A DNA stretch of 64,000 nucleotides, taken from positions 186,001 to 250,000 of the forward strand of contig NZ_MOBX01000003.1 of NCBI RefSeq assembly GCF_003732425.1. Direction: 5' to 3'. The DNA is from Pseudomonas fluorescens (GTDB taxonomy: Bacteria; Pseudomonadota; Gammaproteobacteria; Pseudomonadales; Pseudomonadaceae). Of this stretch, positions 1-8,884 are shown piece after piece; position 1 is the first letter of the stretch, and each line of letters begins with the position of its first letter. The notes below the pieces were generated by a model that worked only from the letters and a program-made list of their open reading frames with translations, made no database searches and was not told the origin of the DNA. The position numbers were made by a program, and so were the translations under genes.

Positions 1-1
1 C

Positions 2-85
2 GGTAGCGCGTCAGGACGCCAGCACAATCGGCGGGTCGAAGTGATCCTGTCGAATGGGGCCGAGGAGGTGGGTGCGCGCCACTGA
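2..85 (+). CDS. OmpA-family protein, C-terminal fragment
   Basis: Only the last 27 codons are present; the gene begins before the window. The tail reads GSASGRQHNRRVEVILSNG. This matches the end of the OmpA-like peptidoglycan-binding domain, where an N-x-R-R-V-E stretch closes the fold that holds diaminopimelate. The protein is probably an outer-membrane or periplasmic anchor to peptidoglycan. The family assignment rests on this short motif alone, so the rest of the architecture is unknown. No terminator-like hairpin is obvious directly after the stop. Confidence 0.6.
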   Translation, partial: GSASGRQHNRRVEVILSNGAEEVGARH

Positions 86-188
86 TTGCGCCAGTAAACC
101 CGGCTGTCCGCTCTCCCGTGAGGCGAGCGGATTTGCTGCAAACGATGCATTTTCGCTAGACGAATGCTTGTAGTACCGCTCATTTGCT

Positions 189-252
189 TCGGAAATTTCC
201 TACAAACGTAGGGAAGTTTCCTACTCAGAAAGTTCTCTTTGATCTCTAAATT
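189..252 (+). promoter_or_regulatory. BvgA-type heptad boxes and possible promoter of the autotransporter
   Basis: The first box is TCGGAAA|TTTCCTA (189-202), two abutting inverted heptads. The second TTTCCTA (217-223) follows an imperfect partner (210-216). The centres are 21 bp apart, about two helical turns. A possible -10, TAAATT, starts at 247, 24 bp after the second heptad. Bordetella BvgA binds inverted heptads of consensus T/A-TTC-C/T-TA with nearly the same spacing (from memory). A BvgA-like regulator is encoded at 5027-5653, so it is the likely binder; this is inference. Nothing else is seen in 86-354. Confidence 0.5.
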
Positions 253-354
253 ACAGACCTCAACTGAGCCGCCGGCCTTCCATCAGTCGTTGCTCAGCCC
301 CTATGCCATAGGCATTTCCACTGTCGATCCGACAGTAAGCATGAGGTACTGAAC

Positions 355-2526
355 ATGAAGACGATCAACTCCAGACAGAATCCTGTACTGACGCTTTCAC
401 CCCTCGCCCTGGCCATCTTTCTGTTGCTGCCGGCGCAGGCGAATGCGTTCACTCCAAACGTTAACAACGGTGCTGTAGTCGATGGTGAAACCGTGGTGGG
501 TGGCGCACAGAATATCGGCACCAACGGTACGGCCAACAACACGTTGATCGAAGTCACCGGGACGCAGACGGTTTTTCAGAACGCTGTGTCGAATGACGCT
601 ACTGTCAACGGAGTCCAGGATGTTCAGAGTGGCATCGCCAACCGCAGCATCGTCAACGCCGGCGGCTCACAGAAGGTGGGTATCGCTAGTGTCGCCAATG
701 ACACGGTTCTGAACGGCGGTGCACAGACCGTGCAGAACCCGACGGGGCGAGCCAACCGGACAGTGATCAATCAGAATGGCGTGCAAACCGTCACTTTGGG
801 GGGGACCGGCGCTGATACAGTCGTCAATACTGGCGGCCTGCAGGTGTTGACCAATCAGGGCGTGGCACGAGATACCCAAATCAACAGCGGCGGCGAGCAG
901 AGTCTGCAAAGGGGCATGTTCGGCGGCGTAGTCGCAACCAATACACGCATCGACGGAGGCTTGCAGAGTGTCTATGACACCGCCACGGCCAACAACAGCA
1001 CCGTGAGCAATGGCGGGCGGATCAACCTGTACCAGGGCGCACAGGCCAACGGGCTGGTCGCGGAGGCAGGCGGTACCGTTAATGTCATGGAAAACGGCGT
1101 GAAAACCGTTGACTCCCTGACGCTCAACGGCGGCAGTGTCGCCTTTGTGCCAAGTACGGATGGCAGCTTCAAGACATTCACCGTCAATGCGTTGTCCGGC
1201 AGCGGCAACATCCTGATGAACACCGATATCGCCACTCAGCAAAACGATTTGCTGGTGGTGCAAGGCGCTGGGCTGGCGAGCGGCGATCATACGTTGATCG
1301 TCGGGGACTCCGGTCATGAGCCCGCAGCCATGGACGGACGTCTGGTGCTGGTGGACACCCAGGGCGGCAGTGCGAAATTTGGACTTTACGGTGGTCATGT
1401 CGATGCCGGTGCGTTCCGCTACACCTTGCAGCAACAGGGTGATGACTGGGTGCTGGCCAGTGGCGGCAGCATTCCCGTCGATCCGGTGACACCTGTCGAT
1501 CCAGTAACACCTGTCGATCCAGTGACACCTGTCGATCCAGTGACACCTGTCGATCCCGCTAAACCGCTCGATCCGGTGACGCCGCCGACTCCGGTCAACC
1601 CACGCCCCGAAAACCTCTCAAAGGGCACTAACGCCGCCATCGCCGCGCACACGGCTGGCGCCAGTCTTTGGAGTGCGCAAATGAACGCGCTGGTCAAACG
1701 TCTGGGCGAATTGCGCATGGGGCAGGACGACGGTGGTATTTGGACGCGTGCTATCGGTAAACGCTTCGATGTCAGCGAACACTCCAGCCGTGCTTACACC
1801 CAGGACGTCAGTGGTCTGGAAATAGGTGCTGACAAGGCATTTGCTGTCGACAGCGGCAAAGTCTATCTCGGTGCAATGGTCGGCACGGCCCGTTCGGATC
1901 TGGACTTTGGCGAGGGCGCCTCGGGTGAGATCGACAGCCGCATGTTCGGCATCTATGCCACCTACCTGAACGACAACGGTGTCTATGTGGACAGCGTGTT
2001 GAAGTACAGCCGCTTCGACAACGACATCAAAACCCCGAGCAATCTGGGCGAATCGGTAAAAGGTTCCTACAGCACTAACGGTGTCGGTGCCGACATTGAG
2101 ATCGGTAAACGCATTGTGCTCAAAGATGGCTGGTTCGTTGAGCCGCAGGTGGAACTCACGGCTACCCAGACCCAGGGGGCGAGCTATACCGCCAGCAACG
2201 GTCTGCGGGTCAAGACCGATAGTCTGGACTCGTTGCAAAGTCGCGTCGGTTCGCTCTTTGGTCGTAGTCTGGAACTGAGTAACGGCATGAAAGCTCAGCC
2301 ATACGTCAAGGCTTCGTACATTACCGAGCATGCGGGCAGCAGCAAAGTCACCGTCAACGGCAATGAATTTGATGCCAAATTGCCGGGTAGCCGTGTGGAA
2401 GTCGGGTTCGGTGGTGTGCTGCAAGTCACGGAGAAAAGCAAGATCTCCCTGGATGCCGAGTATGCCAAAGGCAACGGTATCGAGCAGCCATTCGGTGTGA
2501 GCCTGGGTTATCGCTATCTCTGGTAA
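355..2526 (+). CDS. AIDA-I-like autotransporter adhesin
   Basis: This is a 723-residue type V secretion protein. It starts at an ATG with GAGG eight bases upstream. Residues 1-31 form a Sec signal peptide ending ANA. Residues 32 to about 370 are a passenger of roughly 20-residue repeats built on G-x-Q-x-V and T-x-V-N-x-G, typical of AIDA-type beta-helices. A proline-rich linker of VDPVTP repeats begins near residue 375. About residues 450-723 form the outer-membrane beta-barrel, ending in the aromatic signature YRYLW. Such proteins mediate aggregation, surface attachment or biofilm formation. No glycosyltransferase partner lies nearby. It precedes a Bvg/Roc-like regulatory cluster and has heptad boxes upstream, so it is probably a target of that system. 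A strong terminator follows. Confidence 0.9.
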   Translation: MKTINSRQNPVLTLSPLALAIFLLLPAQANAFTPNVNNGAVVDGETVVGGAQNIGTNGTANNTLIEVTGTQTVFQNAVSNDATVNGVQDVQSGIANRSIVNAGGSQKVGIASVANDTVLNGGAQTVQNPTGRANRTVINQNGVQTVTLGGTGADTVVNTGGLQVLTNQGVARDTQINSGGEQSLQRGMFGGVVATNTRIDGGLQSVYDTATANNSTVSNGGRINLYQGAQANGLVAEAGGTVNVMENGVKTVDSLTLNGGSVAFVPSTDGSFKTFTVNALSGSGNILMNTDIATQQNDLLVVQGAGLASGDHTLIVGDSGHEPAAMDGRLVLVDTQGGSAKFGLYGGHVDAGAFRYTLQQQGDDWVLASGGSIPVDPVTPVDPVTPVDPVTPVDPVTPVDPAKPLDPVTPPTPVNPRPENLSKGTNAAIAAHTAGASLWSAQMNALVKRLGELRMGQDDGGIWTRAIGKRFDVSEHSSRAYTQDVSGLEIGADKAFAVDSGKVYLGAMVGTARSDLDFGEGASGEIDSRMFGIYATYLNDNGVYVDSVLKYSRFDNDIKTPSNLGESVKGSYSTNGVGADIEIGKRIVLKDGWFVEPQVELTATQTQGASYTASNGLRVKTDSLDSLQSRVGSLFGRSLELSNGMKAQPYVKASYITEHAGSSKVTVNGNEFDAKLPGSRVEVGFGGVLQVTEKSKISLDAEYAKGNGIEQPFGVSLGYRYLW
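1477..1584 (+). repeat. 18-bp tandem repeat coding for VDPVTP linker
   Basis: Four near-identical 18-bp units start at 1477, 1495, 1513 and 1531; the last two are identical. Two more degenerate units start at 1549 and 1567. Each unit encodes VDPVTP or a variant. Because the unit is a multiple of three, gain or loss of copies would change linker length without breaking the frame. Confidence 0.9.
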
Positions 2527-2533
2527 GAAACAA

Positions 2534-2566
2534 AGCAGCGTCGGGTAGTCCCGACGCTGCTTTTTT
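2534..2566 (+). terminator. Rho-independent terminator after the autotransporter
   Basis: A perfect 12-bp stem, AGCAGCGTCGGG with its complement, is closed by the loop TAGT and followed by a run of Ts. It starts eight bases after the autotransporter stop. Confidence 0.9.
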
Positions 2567-2596
2567 GTGGGATTCCAGATGTGTGCGGGTCGCTTT

Positions 2597-2610
2597 TCAG
2601 AACTTTCTTA
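2597..2610 (+). promoter_or_regulatory. Possible single heptad box before the first pseudo-receiver
   Basis: TTTCTTA (2604-2610) fits the BvgA heptad consensus exactly. Its abutting inverted partner TCAGAAC matches five of seven positions. There is no clear second box 21 bp downstream, so this site is weaker than those at 189 and 3077. Confidence 0.3.
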
Positions 2611-2689
2611 CATAGTTCGTCGAGCTTTTTGGTTAGCGTGACCTGACCCGAGCCGCATGCTCTGACCTTCACGCCATTGTTGAAACCTC

Positions 2690-3079
2690 ATGCCCTATAA
2701 ATGCTGGCGAATCCTGATCGCCGAAGACCAGCCTTATCTGCGTAGCAGAATCGAGAAGTCTCTCAAGGAACTGGGTTGCCGCAGGCTCACGACCGCGCAG
2801 TCTTTTCGCGAGTTGCTTGGCTTGACTCACTACTCGCACGAGCCTTTCGAAGGCTTTGAACTGATGATCATCAACGGCGAACTATTAGCGGCGACGGGGA
2901 TTGATCCGGTGCGATTTTTCCTCAGCAACCCGCAGATCCGCCACGGTTTGATTCATGACGCGCGTCGAGGCCAGCCGAAGGCGGAGACGATTTATGCCAG
3001 CCAGCAACGTCAATTGAACTTGATACGGACGCTCGACCGGCAGTCCCTGGACGCCGTGTTGGTGTCGCTTAGCGCCTAG
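2690..3079 (+). CDS. Degenerate receiver-domain protein (pseudo-receiver)
   Basis: This 129-residue protein is only a CheY-like domain. The first strand with its acidic pair is RILIAEDQP (E12, D13). At the usual phospho-acceptor position the sequence is ELMIINGELL, with Asn62 instead of Asp. It resembles the protein at 4470-4892, sharing EPF, the IIN motif and FF-x-NPQ-x-RH-x-LI. Those two proteins flank the REC-EAL gene. The missing Asp suggests it does not take part in ordinary phosphorelay and may instead bind a partner such as the kinase or regulator encoded downstream. The start is the first ATG, with only a weak ribosome site. The stop codon lies inside a heptad palindrome. The exact function is not recognised. 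Confidence 0.75.
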   Translation: MPYKCWRILIAEDQPYLRSRIEKSLKELGCRRLTTAQSFRELLGLTHYSHEPFEGFELMIINGELLAATGIDPVRFFLSNPQIRHGLIHDARRGQPKAETIYASQQRQLNLIRTLDRQSLDAVLVSLSA

Positions 3080-3140
3080 GAAATTTCCTATGCATTTTGG
3101 GACCTTTCCTAGGGTGTTTAGTCCTCTGATTCCTGAAAAT
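3077..3140 (+). promoter_or_regulatory. BvgA-type heptad boxes and possible promoter of the REC-EAL gene
   Basis: TAGGAAATTTCCTA (3077-3090) is a perfect 14-bp palindrome of two heptads. A second TTTCCTA lies at 3105-3111, again 21 bp on. A possible -10, GAAAAT, starts at 3135, 24 bp after the second heptad, the same geometry as at 189-252. Transcription would then start near 3147, which rules out an upstream TTG start and supports the ATG at 3173. Confidence 0.5.
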
Positions 3141-3172
3141 TGTCTTGCCCCTCAAGAGATGAGTCGATCGCC

Positions 3173-4393
3173 ATGCCTACTTTGCCGCTCCGTGTACTGG
3201 TTCTAGAAGATCATACTTTCCAGCGTTTCGTTGCGGTGAGCATGCTCCAGGCACTGGGATGCCAAGAGGTGTTCGAGGCCAGTGACGGCGCCCAGGCACT
3301 GGCAGTGCTGGAAGCCGTCGGCCAAGTGGATATCGCCCTGTGCGACTTGCAAATGGAGGGCATGGACGGGCTCGAGTTTTTGCAGCGAGTGGGCAAGTCG
3401 AGGCAGGTCAAGTCGGTCATCATCAGTAGCTCGTTGTCGGCGGATCTGCGTCGAGCGGTGCATCAAATGGTGACGCTGCTCGGACTTGAGTTGTTGGGCG
3501 ATGTGGGTAAACCGTTGCATGCGCAGGTGTTGAACGATTTGCTGAGAAAGGCCCTCGCCAACCCCGCCAGTCAGCATTCACCGATCGGCGCAAGTACGCT
3601 GGTCAGCGAAGACGCGGTGCGGGAGGCCCTGGCTGATGGGCAGTTACAGTCTTGGTATCAACCCAAATTCAATCTGCAGACCGGTGAGGTCAATGGCGTC
3701 GAAGTACTTTGCCGCTGGCAGCACCCGACGCAGGGAATTATTCCGCCAGCGGCGTTCATGCCTGTGCTGGAGCGCTGCGATTTGCTCGACGAGCTGCTGT
3801 TTTGCCAAGTAGATGAGGTGTTGACGTTGCAGCGCAACGCGAGGGCGCAAGGCTTCGTATTGAACATGGCGCTCAATCTCCACGCCTCTCAACTCGCCAA
3901 CAGCGATTTGACGGCAACCATCAGGGGACTATTGGCCAGTCATGCCGCACCCGGCTCAGGCCTGACCTTCGAACTGACCGAAAGCGGTTTGCTCGAAGCG
4001 CCTGCCACCAGTCTGGAAAGCCTGGTGCGTCTGCGCATGATGGGCTGCCACTTGTCGATCGACGACTTCGGCGCCGGGTTCTCTTCGCTGCAGCGCCTGT
4101 GTCAGTTGCCGTTCAACGAGATCAAACTCGACGCTGATTTCATTCGCAACCTTGAGCGCGAACCCCGCTGTCGTGCGGCGATCGCCAGTACTCTGGCGCT
4201 GGGCGAAACCCTTGGCATGTCTGTGGTGATCGAGGGCATCGAGACCGATGCGCAGCGTCATGAGTTATTAGCTTTGGGCTGCACGCAGGGGCAGGGCTAC
4301 TGGTATGCAAGACCGATGGCCGGAAGTGATTTATTGCACTGGCTGCAACAACGCAGTCGTCGGCAGTCCTCGGATGGATCAGCAGCTTTTTAG
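3173..4393 (+). CDS. rocR: REC-EAL response regulator, RocR-like c-di-GMP phosphodiesterase
   Basis: This is a 406-residue cytoplasmic protein. Residues 1 to about 125 are a receiver domain with LEDH and phospho-acceptor Asp58 in CDLQMEGMDG. An EAL phosphodiesterase domain follows, beginning near residue 145. The catalytic signatures are all there: EVLCRW (Glu of the EAL motif), the Asn of ALNLHASQL, FELTES, IDDFGAGFSSL, IKLD and IEGIET. It should therefore hydrolyse c-di-GMP when phosphorylated. The sequence closely follows P. aeruginosa RocR (REC-EAL, PDE of the Roc1/SadARS system) as I recall it. I chose the ATG at 3173 because the TTG at 3140 lies within the predicted promoter. The neighbouring BvgA-like regulator and hybrid kinase complete a Roc-type set. 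The symbol is by similarity. Confidence 0.85.
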   Translation: MPTLPLRVLVLEDHTFQRFVAVSMLQALGCQEVFEASDGAQALAVLEAVGQVDIALCDLQMEGMDGLEFLQRVGKSRQVKSVIISSSLSADLRRAVHQMVTLLGLELLGDVGKPLHAQVLNDLLRKALANPASQHSPIGASTLVSEDAVREALADGQLQSWYQPKFNLQTGEVNGVEVLCRWQHPTQGIIPPAAFMPVLERCDLLDELLFCQVDEVLTLQRNARAQGFVLNMALNLHASQLANSDLTATIRGLLASHAAPGSGLTFELTESGLLEAPATSLESLVRLRMMGCHLSIDDFGAGFSSLQRLCQLPFNEIKLDADFIRNLEREPRCRAAIASTLALGETLGMSVVIEGIETDAQRHELLALGCTQGQGYWYARPMAGSDLLHWLQQRSRRQSSDGSAAF

Positions 4394-4404
4394 GAAAAGT
4401 CCTA
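4391..4404 (+). promoter_or_regulatory. Heptad palindrome over the REC-EAL stop codon
   Basis: TAGGAAAAGTCCTA is a near-perfect inverted pair of BvgA-type heptads. It contains the TAG stop of the REC-EAL gene and lies 66 bp before the second pseudo-receiver gene. No second box is seen 21 bp away. Confidence 0.35.
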
Positions 4405-4469
4405 CATCACCTGTCTCAGCGCTTGCGTAGTCTTGCCGCACCCAAAACCTGACCACCAGGAGATTGAGC

Positions 4470-4892
4470 ATGATCAACAAGGCCCTGCGTATCCTGATCG
4501 CCGACCCGCAGCATTTTCACCGGTTGAAAATCGAGCGTCTGCTCAACGACCTCGACTACTACCGCGTTGCCCCGGTGCAGAACCTCGCCGAGCTGTTGAC
4601 GTTGGTGGACTACGGCTGCGAGCCGTTCGATGTGGTGATCATCAACACCGATCTGGCGAAAGGCTCACTGGATTTGCTGGGATTTTTCCTCGATAACCCG
4701 CAGGTGCGTCATGCGCTGATCTACAACGAACCCTCGGCGCCGTTGCAGATGGCAGCAGGTTTTGCTCAGGAAAACGCGCAGATCAGTCATGTGGAATTAC
4801 CCAATGCGCAGACGATCAGGCACTTGATGGCGTTGGTCGATGAGCCTCAATGGAGGCAGGGTCTGACCGTACAGCGTCGCGCTTTCGCATAG
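4470..4892 (+). CDS. Second degenerate receiver-domain protein
   Basis: This 140-residue receiver-only protein is a paralogue of the one at 2690-3079. It begins MINKALRILIADP and keeps the strand FDVVIIN, but Asn59 replaces the phospho-acceptor Asp. FFLDNPQVRHALIYN matches the paralogue's FFLSNPQIRHGLIHD. The C-terminal 40 residues (about 100-140) differ between the two. The ATG at 4470 has AGGAGA six bases upstream and is preferred over an in-frame TTG at 4464. The protein probably acts by binding rather than phosphotransfer. An accessory role in the adjacent BvgAS/Roc-like system is inferred from context only. Confidence 0.75.
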   Translation: MINKALRILIADPQHFHRLKIERLLNDLDYYRVAPVQNLAELLTLVDYGCEPFDVVIINTDLAKGSLDLLGFFLDNPQVRHALIYNEPSAPLQMAAGFAQENAQISHVELPNAQTIRHLMALVDEPQWRQGLTVQRRAFA

Positions 4893-4909
4893 AAAGACGC
4901 TGGGCACAA

Positions 4910-4925
4910 CTGTCAGGTCTGACAG
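4910..4925. promoter_or_regulatory. 16-bp perfect palindrome upstream of the NarL-family regulator
   Basis: CTGTCAG-GT-CTGACAG is a perfect inverted repeat 102 bp before the regulator ATG. No T-run follows, so it is not a typical terminator. It does not match the TTTCCTA heptads and may be the site of another regulator. Confidence 0.4.
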
Positions 4926-5026
4926 GTGATTCACTTCCCGTTCCGTGTAAAAGTTCCTGCGCAGCCACTGAAGCCAGGTGAGCCTGTACCAATGGTTCGT
5001 CGTCAGATTCTGCACCGGGAGTGGAC

Positions 5027-5653
5027 ATGAAGTCAGCGTTGATCGTCGAAGATCATCCGGTGGTGCGCGCCGCCGTAAAAATCGTGTTGCAGACCGAAAG
5101 CTTCAAACAGATTCATGAGGTCTCCACTGGCGAGCAAGTATTGGAGATGATTCGTGAACACTCGCCACAGTTAGTGGTGCTGGATCTCAATTTACCGGGG
5201 CTCAGTGGCCTGGAAGTAATTGTCCGCATCAAAGCCAACTTCCCGGCCTGCCGAATATTGGTGTTCTCCCTGCATGCACCGGAGATCTATCAAGAGCGCT
5301 GCCTGCGCGCCGGAGCCATGGCTTATGTGACCAAAAGCAATCATTTGCAGCAGTTGCACAAGGCGATCCAGGCGCTGATGGCCGGTTACAGCTATTTCAG
5401 CGCGCTGCCGGACAGCACCATTATGTTGAACGCCATCCAGCTATCGGAAAAGCAGATGATCGATCAGCTGTCCGACCGAGAACTGGCCATTTTGCTGCAA
5501 CTGGCCCAAGGCAAAGCCAACAAGACCATTGCCCAGGACATGCACCTGAGCCACAAAACCGTCAGCACTTACAAGACCCGCCTGATGACCAAGCTGGGAA
5601 TAATGTCACTCGTGCTGCTGCGCGAATTCGCCAAACGTAACGGTTTGATTTGA
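5027..5653 (+). CDS. NarL/FixJ-family response regulator, BvgA/RocA1-like
   Basis: This is a 208-residue DNA-binding response regulator. The receiver begins [14 protein letters not shown] and has Asp53 in [11 protein letters not shown] and a Lys in YVTKSN. A LuxR-type helix-turn-helix covers about residues 145-200 ([20 protein letters not shown], then [13 protein letters not shown]). The overall pattern resembles BvgA, EvgA and P. aeruginosa RocA1. GGGAG (5017-5021) is correctly spaced for the ATG at 5027; the GTG at 5021 overlaps that site. The kinase gene follows after 8 bp. Asp53 is the expected acceptor from the kinase's HPt domain. The TTTCCTA heptads found upstream of the autotransporter and REC-EAL genes are candidate targets. 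Confidence 0.88.
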   Translation: MKSALIVEDHPVVRAAVKIVLQTESFKQIHEVSTGEQVLEMIREHSPQLVVLDLNLPGLSGLEVIVRIKANFPACRILVFSLHAPEIYQERCLRAGAMAYVTKSNHLQQLHKAIQALMAGYSYFSALPDSTIMLNAIQLSEKQMIDQLSDRELAILLQLAQGKANKTIAQDMHLSHKTVSTYKTRLMTKLGIMSLVLLREFAKRNGLI

Positions 5654-5661
5654 GGGCGGTC

Positions 5662-8600
5662 ATGGAGCTGCGCCGGGTCGTTTTTGCGTTGTTGATGACG
5701 CTCGGCACATCGGCCTGCGCGGGCGACGCACCGGTGATGCTGGAAGTGCTGAGCCGGACACGCCCGGGCAATGTCCAGGTACCACTCGATGAGCAGGACC
5801 GGCAATGGCTGCACGATCATCCGGTGTTGCGCGTCGGCATTTCCGGGCCTGACTATCCACCGTTCGAGCTGACGCGCAACCGCCATGAGCTGGAGGGGTT
5901 GACGGCTGATTACGCGGACCTGCTCGCGCAATTGCTCAACGTGCGGATACAGATCCAGCGCTACGCCAACCGCGACGCCGCCATGGCCGCTGTCAAACGC
6001 GGCGACGTCGAACTGCTCGGCACCTCGAACAGTTTTGAGATCGCCGACCCTGCGTTCATTTTGTCCAGGGCTTACGCCGAAGATCAGCCGATGCTGGTGA
6101 CCCGACTCGAAGACACTTTGCCGGTGGACCTTGCGGGCAAGCGCGTGGCCATGGTCGAGGATTATCTGCCCTTGGCGAGTGTGCAGGGGTTCTATCCCGA
6201 GGCGAACGTGCAGCGTTATCCGTCGGCGATGGATGCCCTCGGCGCCGTGGCGTTTGGCTCGGCTGACGTTTACCTGGGTGACTTCATCAGTGCCAACTAC
6301 TTGATCAACACCAATTATCGTAATGACCTGCAGTTGACCGGACCGGCCGGGCTCGACGCCAATCCGTTCGGTTTTGCGCTGTTGCGTAGCCAGGTGCGCC
6401 TCAAACGCATCGTCGATAAAGCGTTGGTAGCCATCCCCATGGAGTACCGTCAGCGCATCGAGCAGCGCTGGAGCGCCGGTCTGGCCGAGATGGCGGAACA
6501 ATCACGGGTGCAGCTCAGTGCCGTCGAGCGGCAATGGAGCGACCAACACCCGGTGGTGCGTGTCGGCGGCATCGAAGACTTTGCCCCGCTGACTTTTTTT
6601 GACGCCGCTGGCCGTTTGAGTGGGCTTACGGCGCAACTGCTGAGTTTGATCAGCCAGCGCAGCGGGTTGAATTTCGAGATTGTGCGCGGGGTCTCGTTAG
6701 ATCGGCAGATCGAGCAACTGAAGGCTGGTGAACTGGATGTGTTGCCCGCGGTGACGCCCAGCAGTGAGCGGGAAAACGAGCTGCAATTTACCCGAGCCTA
6801 CCTGAATAACCCGTTTGTACTGGTCAGTGCGGCCACGGCACAGGGTGTGCGCAGTCTTGACGATCTGGATGGCAAGCGCCTGGCGATTTATCGCGGCCAT
6901 CCGTTACGCGGTTATTTGCAAGAGCGTTTATCGCGGTTACGTTTCGTCGACGTCAGAAGCCCTGCCGAAGGTATGGAGTCGATTGTCAAAGGCCAGGCTG
7001 ACGCCACGGTCAGCTCGTTGCTGGTGGCGCGTTTCCTGATCTCGCGTCATTACCCCGAACGCCTGCGCATCGTCAGCACCGTGGGGGATCAACCGGCCCG
7101 CATCGCGCTGGCGATTGCGCCGCAAGCCTCGGCGCTGCATTCGATCCTGAACAAGGCATTGCTGAGCATCGCCCCGCAACAGATGGACGAACTGGTCGAG
7201 CGTTGGAGCGATGATGTGGTGGTGGATGACAGCTACTGGCTGCGTCATCGTCGTGAGATTTTCCTCGGGTTTGCCGCGGCGGCAGGCTTGCTGGTGCTGG
7301 CGCTGGTGTGGATCGGTTTCCAGCGCTGGCAGATCCGCCAGCGTCAGCAATGGTTGCAGCAATTGCAGCAAGCCAAGGACGCGGCGGACGACGCCAACCG
7401 GGCCAAGACCACGTTTCTGGCAACCATGAGCCATGAAATCCGCACACCGATGAACGCCTTGATCGGCATGCTCGAACTGGCACTGAAACGGGCCGAGGAA
7501 GGGGTGACCGATTGTCTGGCGATTCAAGTCGCGTCTAACGCGGGTCAACAATTGCTGGCCCTGATCGGCGATATTCTCGACATCGCACGCATTGAAACCG
7601 GGCATTTGTCTCTGGCTCCCGAACGGGCCAACCTGCATGAGCTGGTTGTTTCGGTGTGCCGGGTGTTCGAGGGGCTGGCTCGGCAGAAGCGTTTGCTGTG
7701 GCACATCGAAGTGGATGCGCACAGCGATGTCGACGTGTTGATTGACCCCACACGCTTCAAGCAGGTGCTGTCGAATCTGCTGAGCAACGCGATCAAGTTC
7801 ACCGAAGACGGCGAAGTGAGTCTGCGGCTGGTTGTGACGCCTGCGTCAGCCGAGCGACTGGCGGTAAAAGTGCTCATCGAAGACAGTGGGATCGGTATCA
7901 GCGATCAGGACCGGCAACGGCTGTTCAGTCCGTTCGTGCAGGCGAGCAGTAACGCTCAATCGGCGCGCAGCGGTTCAGGTCTGGGCCTGGTGATCAGTCG
8001 CAGCTTGTGCGAAATGATGGGCGGCGTCTTGCGGCTCGACAGTGAACCGGGACGCGGGACACGGGTTGAAATCAGTCTCCCGATGCCACTGCTGCAGGCG
8101 TCGCCACAGATTCCGGCGCTCCCGCAAGTACGGGAGGCTATCGGGCAGTCACTCAGCGTTCTGGTGGTGGACGATCATCCGGTGAATCGTTTGTTGCTGT
8201 GTTGGCAGTTGAGTGAGCTCGGGCATCGCACGGTCTACACCGAGGACGGTCATGCCGGGCTGGAGGGTTGGCGGGCCCAAGCGTTCGATGTGGTGATCAC
8301 CGATTGCAATATGCCTAGGGCCAGCGGCTACGAACTGGCGCAGGCCATTCGTGACGAAGAAGCGGCAAGTGGGCGGGCGCCTTGTCTGATCCTCGGGTTT
8401 ACTGCCAATGCGCAGGTCGAGGAGAAGCTTCGCTGCCTCGATGCCGGCATGGACGAGTGCTTGTTCAAACCGATTCGATTGCACGATCTGCAGCAGGCCT
8501 TGAAGGGGGGCAGCCATTGTCAAAGCGATGTTCAACCGGTCGAGGACGTTGCCCTGACGGAGCTCGATCTCAGCACGCTGGAGCAGATGGCCGGCAATGA

Positions 8601-8880
8601 TCACGCGATGATCAAACGCCTGCGTGAAGAAGTGCTGAGCAGTCTGCACAACGATTTGCGGCGTCTTGATGGCTTGAACCCTGAACATGACTGCGGCGGA
8701 TTGCGCGAACTGGCCCACCACATCAAGGGGGGCGCGCAAATGGTCGGTGCTGCGCGTGTGGCGTCGGCGTGCGCTGATCTGGAAGAAGCCTGCCGCGCGG
8801 CCGAAGGCCTGGCCGTCGTCACGGCAATCAAGACGTTGCGCGCGGCCATGCACGGCCTCGCGCAACGTCTTGAGGCTTAA
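5662..8880 (+). CDS. Hybrid sensor histidine kinase, BvgS/EvgS/RocS1-like
   Basis: This is a 1072-residue inner-membrane kinase. An N-terminal signal region ([20 protein letters not shown]) leads to two periplasmic bacterial solute-binding domains (family 3), at about residues 50-270 and 285-515. One transmembrane helix follows (about 534-556). HisKA has phospho-His591 in MSHEIRTP. The HATPase has [18 protein letters not shown] and GSGLGL. A receiver with Asp881 ([13 protein letters not shown]) comes next, then an HPt domain with His1019 in AHHIKGG. I see no PAS domain between membrane and kinase, unlike BvgS. The chain His591-Asp881-His1019-regulator Asp53 gives a four-step phosphorelay. The ligand is unknown. 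The ATG at 5662 has a GAGG site; a TTG at 5650 would overlap the regulator stop. Confidence 0.9.
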   Translation: MELRRVVFALLMTLGTSACAGDAPVMLEVLSRTRPGNVQVPLDEQDRQWLHDHPVLRVGISGPDYPPFELTRNRHELEGLTADYADLLAQLLNVRIQIQRYANRDAAMAAVKRGDVELLGTSNSFEIADPAFILSRAYAEDQPMLVTRLEDTLPVDLAGKRVAMVEDYLPLASVQGFYPEANVQRYPSAMDALGAVAFGSADVYLGDFISANYLINTNYRNDLQLTGPAGLDANPFGFALLRSQVRLKRIVDKALVAIPMEYRQRIEQRWSAGLAEMAEQSRVQLSAVERQWSDQHPVVRVGGIEDFAPLTFFDAAGRLSGLTAQLLSLISQRSGLNFEIVRGVSLDRQIEQLKAGELDVLPAVTPSSERENELQFTRAYLNNPFVLVSAATAQGVRSLDDLDGKRLAIYRGHPLRGYLQERLSRLRFVDVRSPAEGMESIVKGQADATVSSLLVARFLISRHYPERLRIVSTVGDQPARIALAIAPQASALHSILNKALLSIAPQQMDELVERWSDDVVVDDSYWLRHRREIFLGFAAAAGLLVLALVWIGFQRWQIRQRQQWLQQLQQAKDAADDANRAKTTFLATMSHEIRTPMNALIGMLELALKRAEEGVTDCLAIQVASNAGQQLLALIGDILDIARIETGHLSLAPERANLHELVVSVCRVFEGLARQKRLLWHIEVDAHSDVDVLIDPTRFKQVLSNLLSNAIKFTEDGEVSLRLVVTPASAERLAVKVLIEDSGIGISDQDRQRLFSPFVQASSNAQSARSGSGLGLVISRSLCEMMGGVLRLDSEPGRGTRVEISLPMPLLQASPQIPALPQVREAIGQSLSVLVVDDHPVNRLLLCWQLSELGHRTVYTEDGHAGLEGWRAQAFDVVITDCNMPRASGYELAQAIRDEEAASGRAPCLILGFTANAQVEEKLRCLDAGMDECLFKPIRLHDLQQALKGGSHCQSDVQPVEDVALTELDLSTLEQMAGNDHAMIKRLREEVLSSLHNDLRRLDGLNPEHDCGGLRELAHHIKGGAQMVGAARVASACADLEEACRAAEGLAVVTAIKTLRAAMHGLAQRLEA

Positions 8881-8884
8881 CGGT

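Noticed and set aside
1477..1584. Tandem 18-bp units considered as a CRISPR or iteron array
   Set aside because: The units are contiguous, in frame, and encode a Pro-rich autotransporter linker.
3140..3172. TTG start giving an 11-residue extension of the REC-EAL protein
   Set aside because: It lies within or upstream of the predicted transcript start and has no ribosome site.
4872..4900. CAGCGTC ... GACGCTG inverted repeat across the end of the second pseudo-receiver gene
   Set aside because: The loop is long and there is no T-run, so it is not supported as a terminator.
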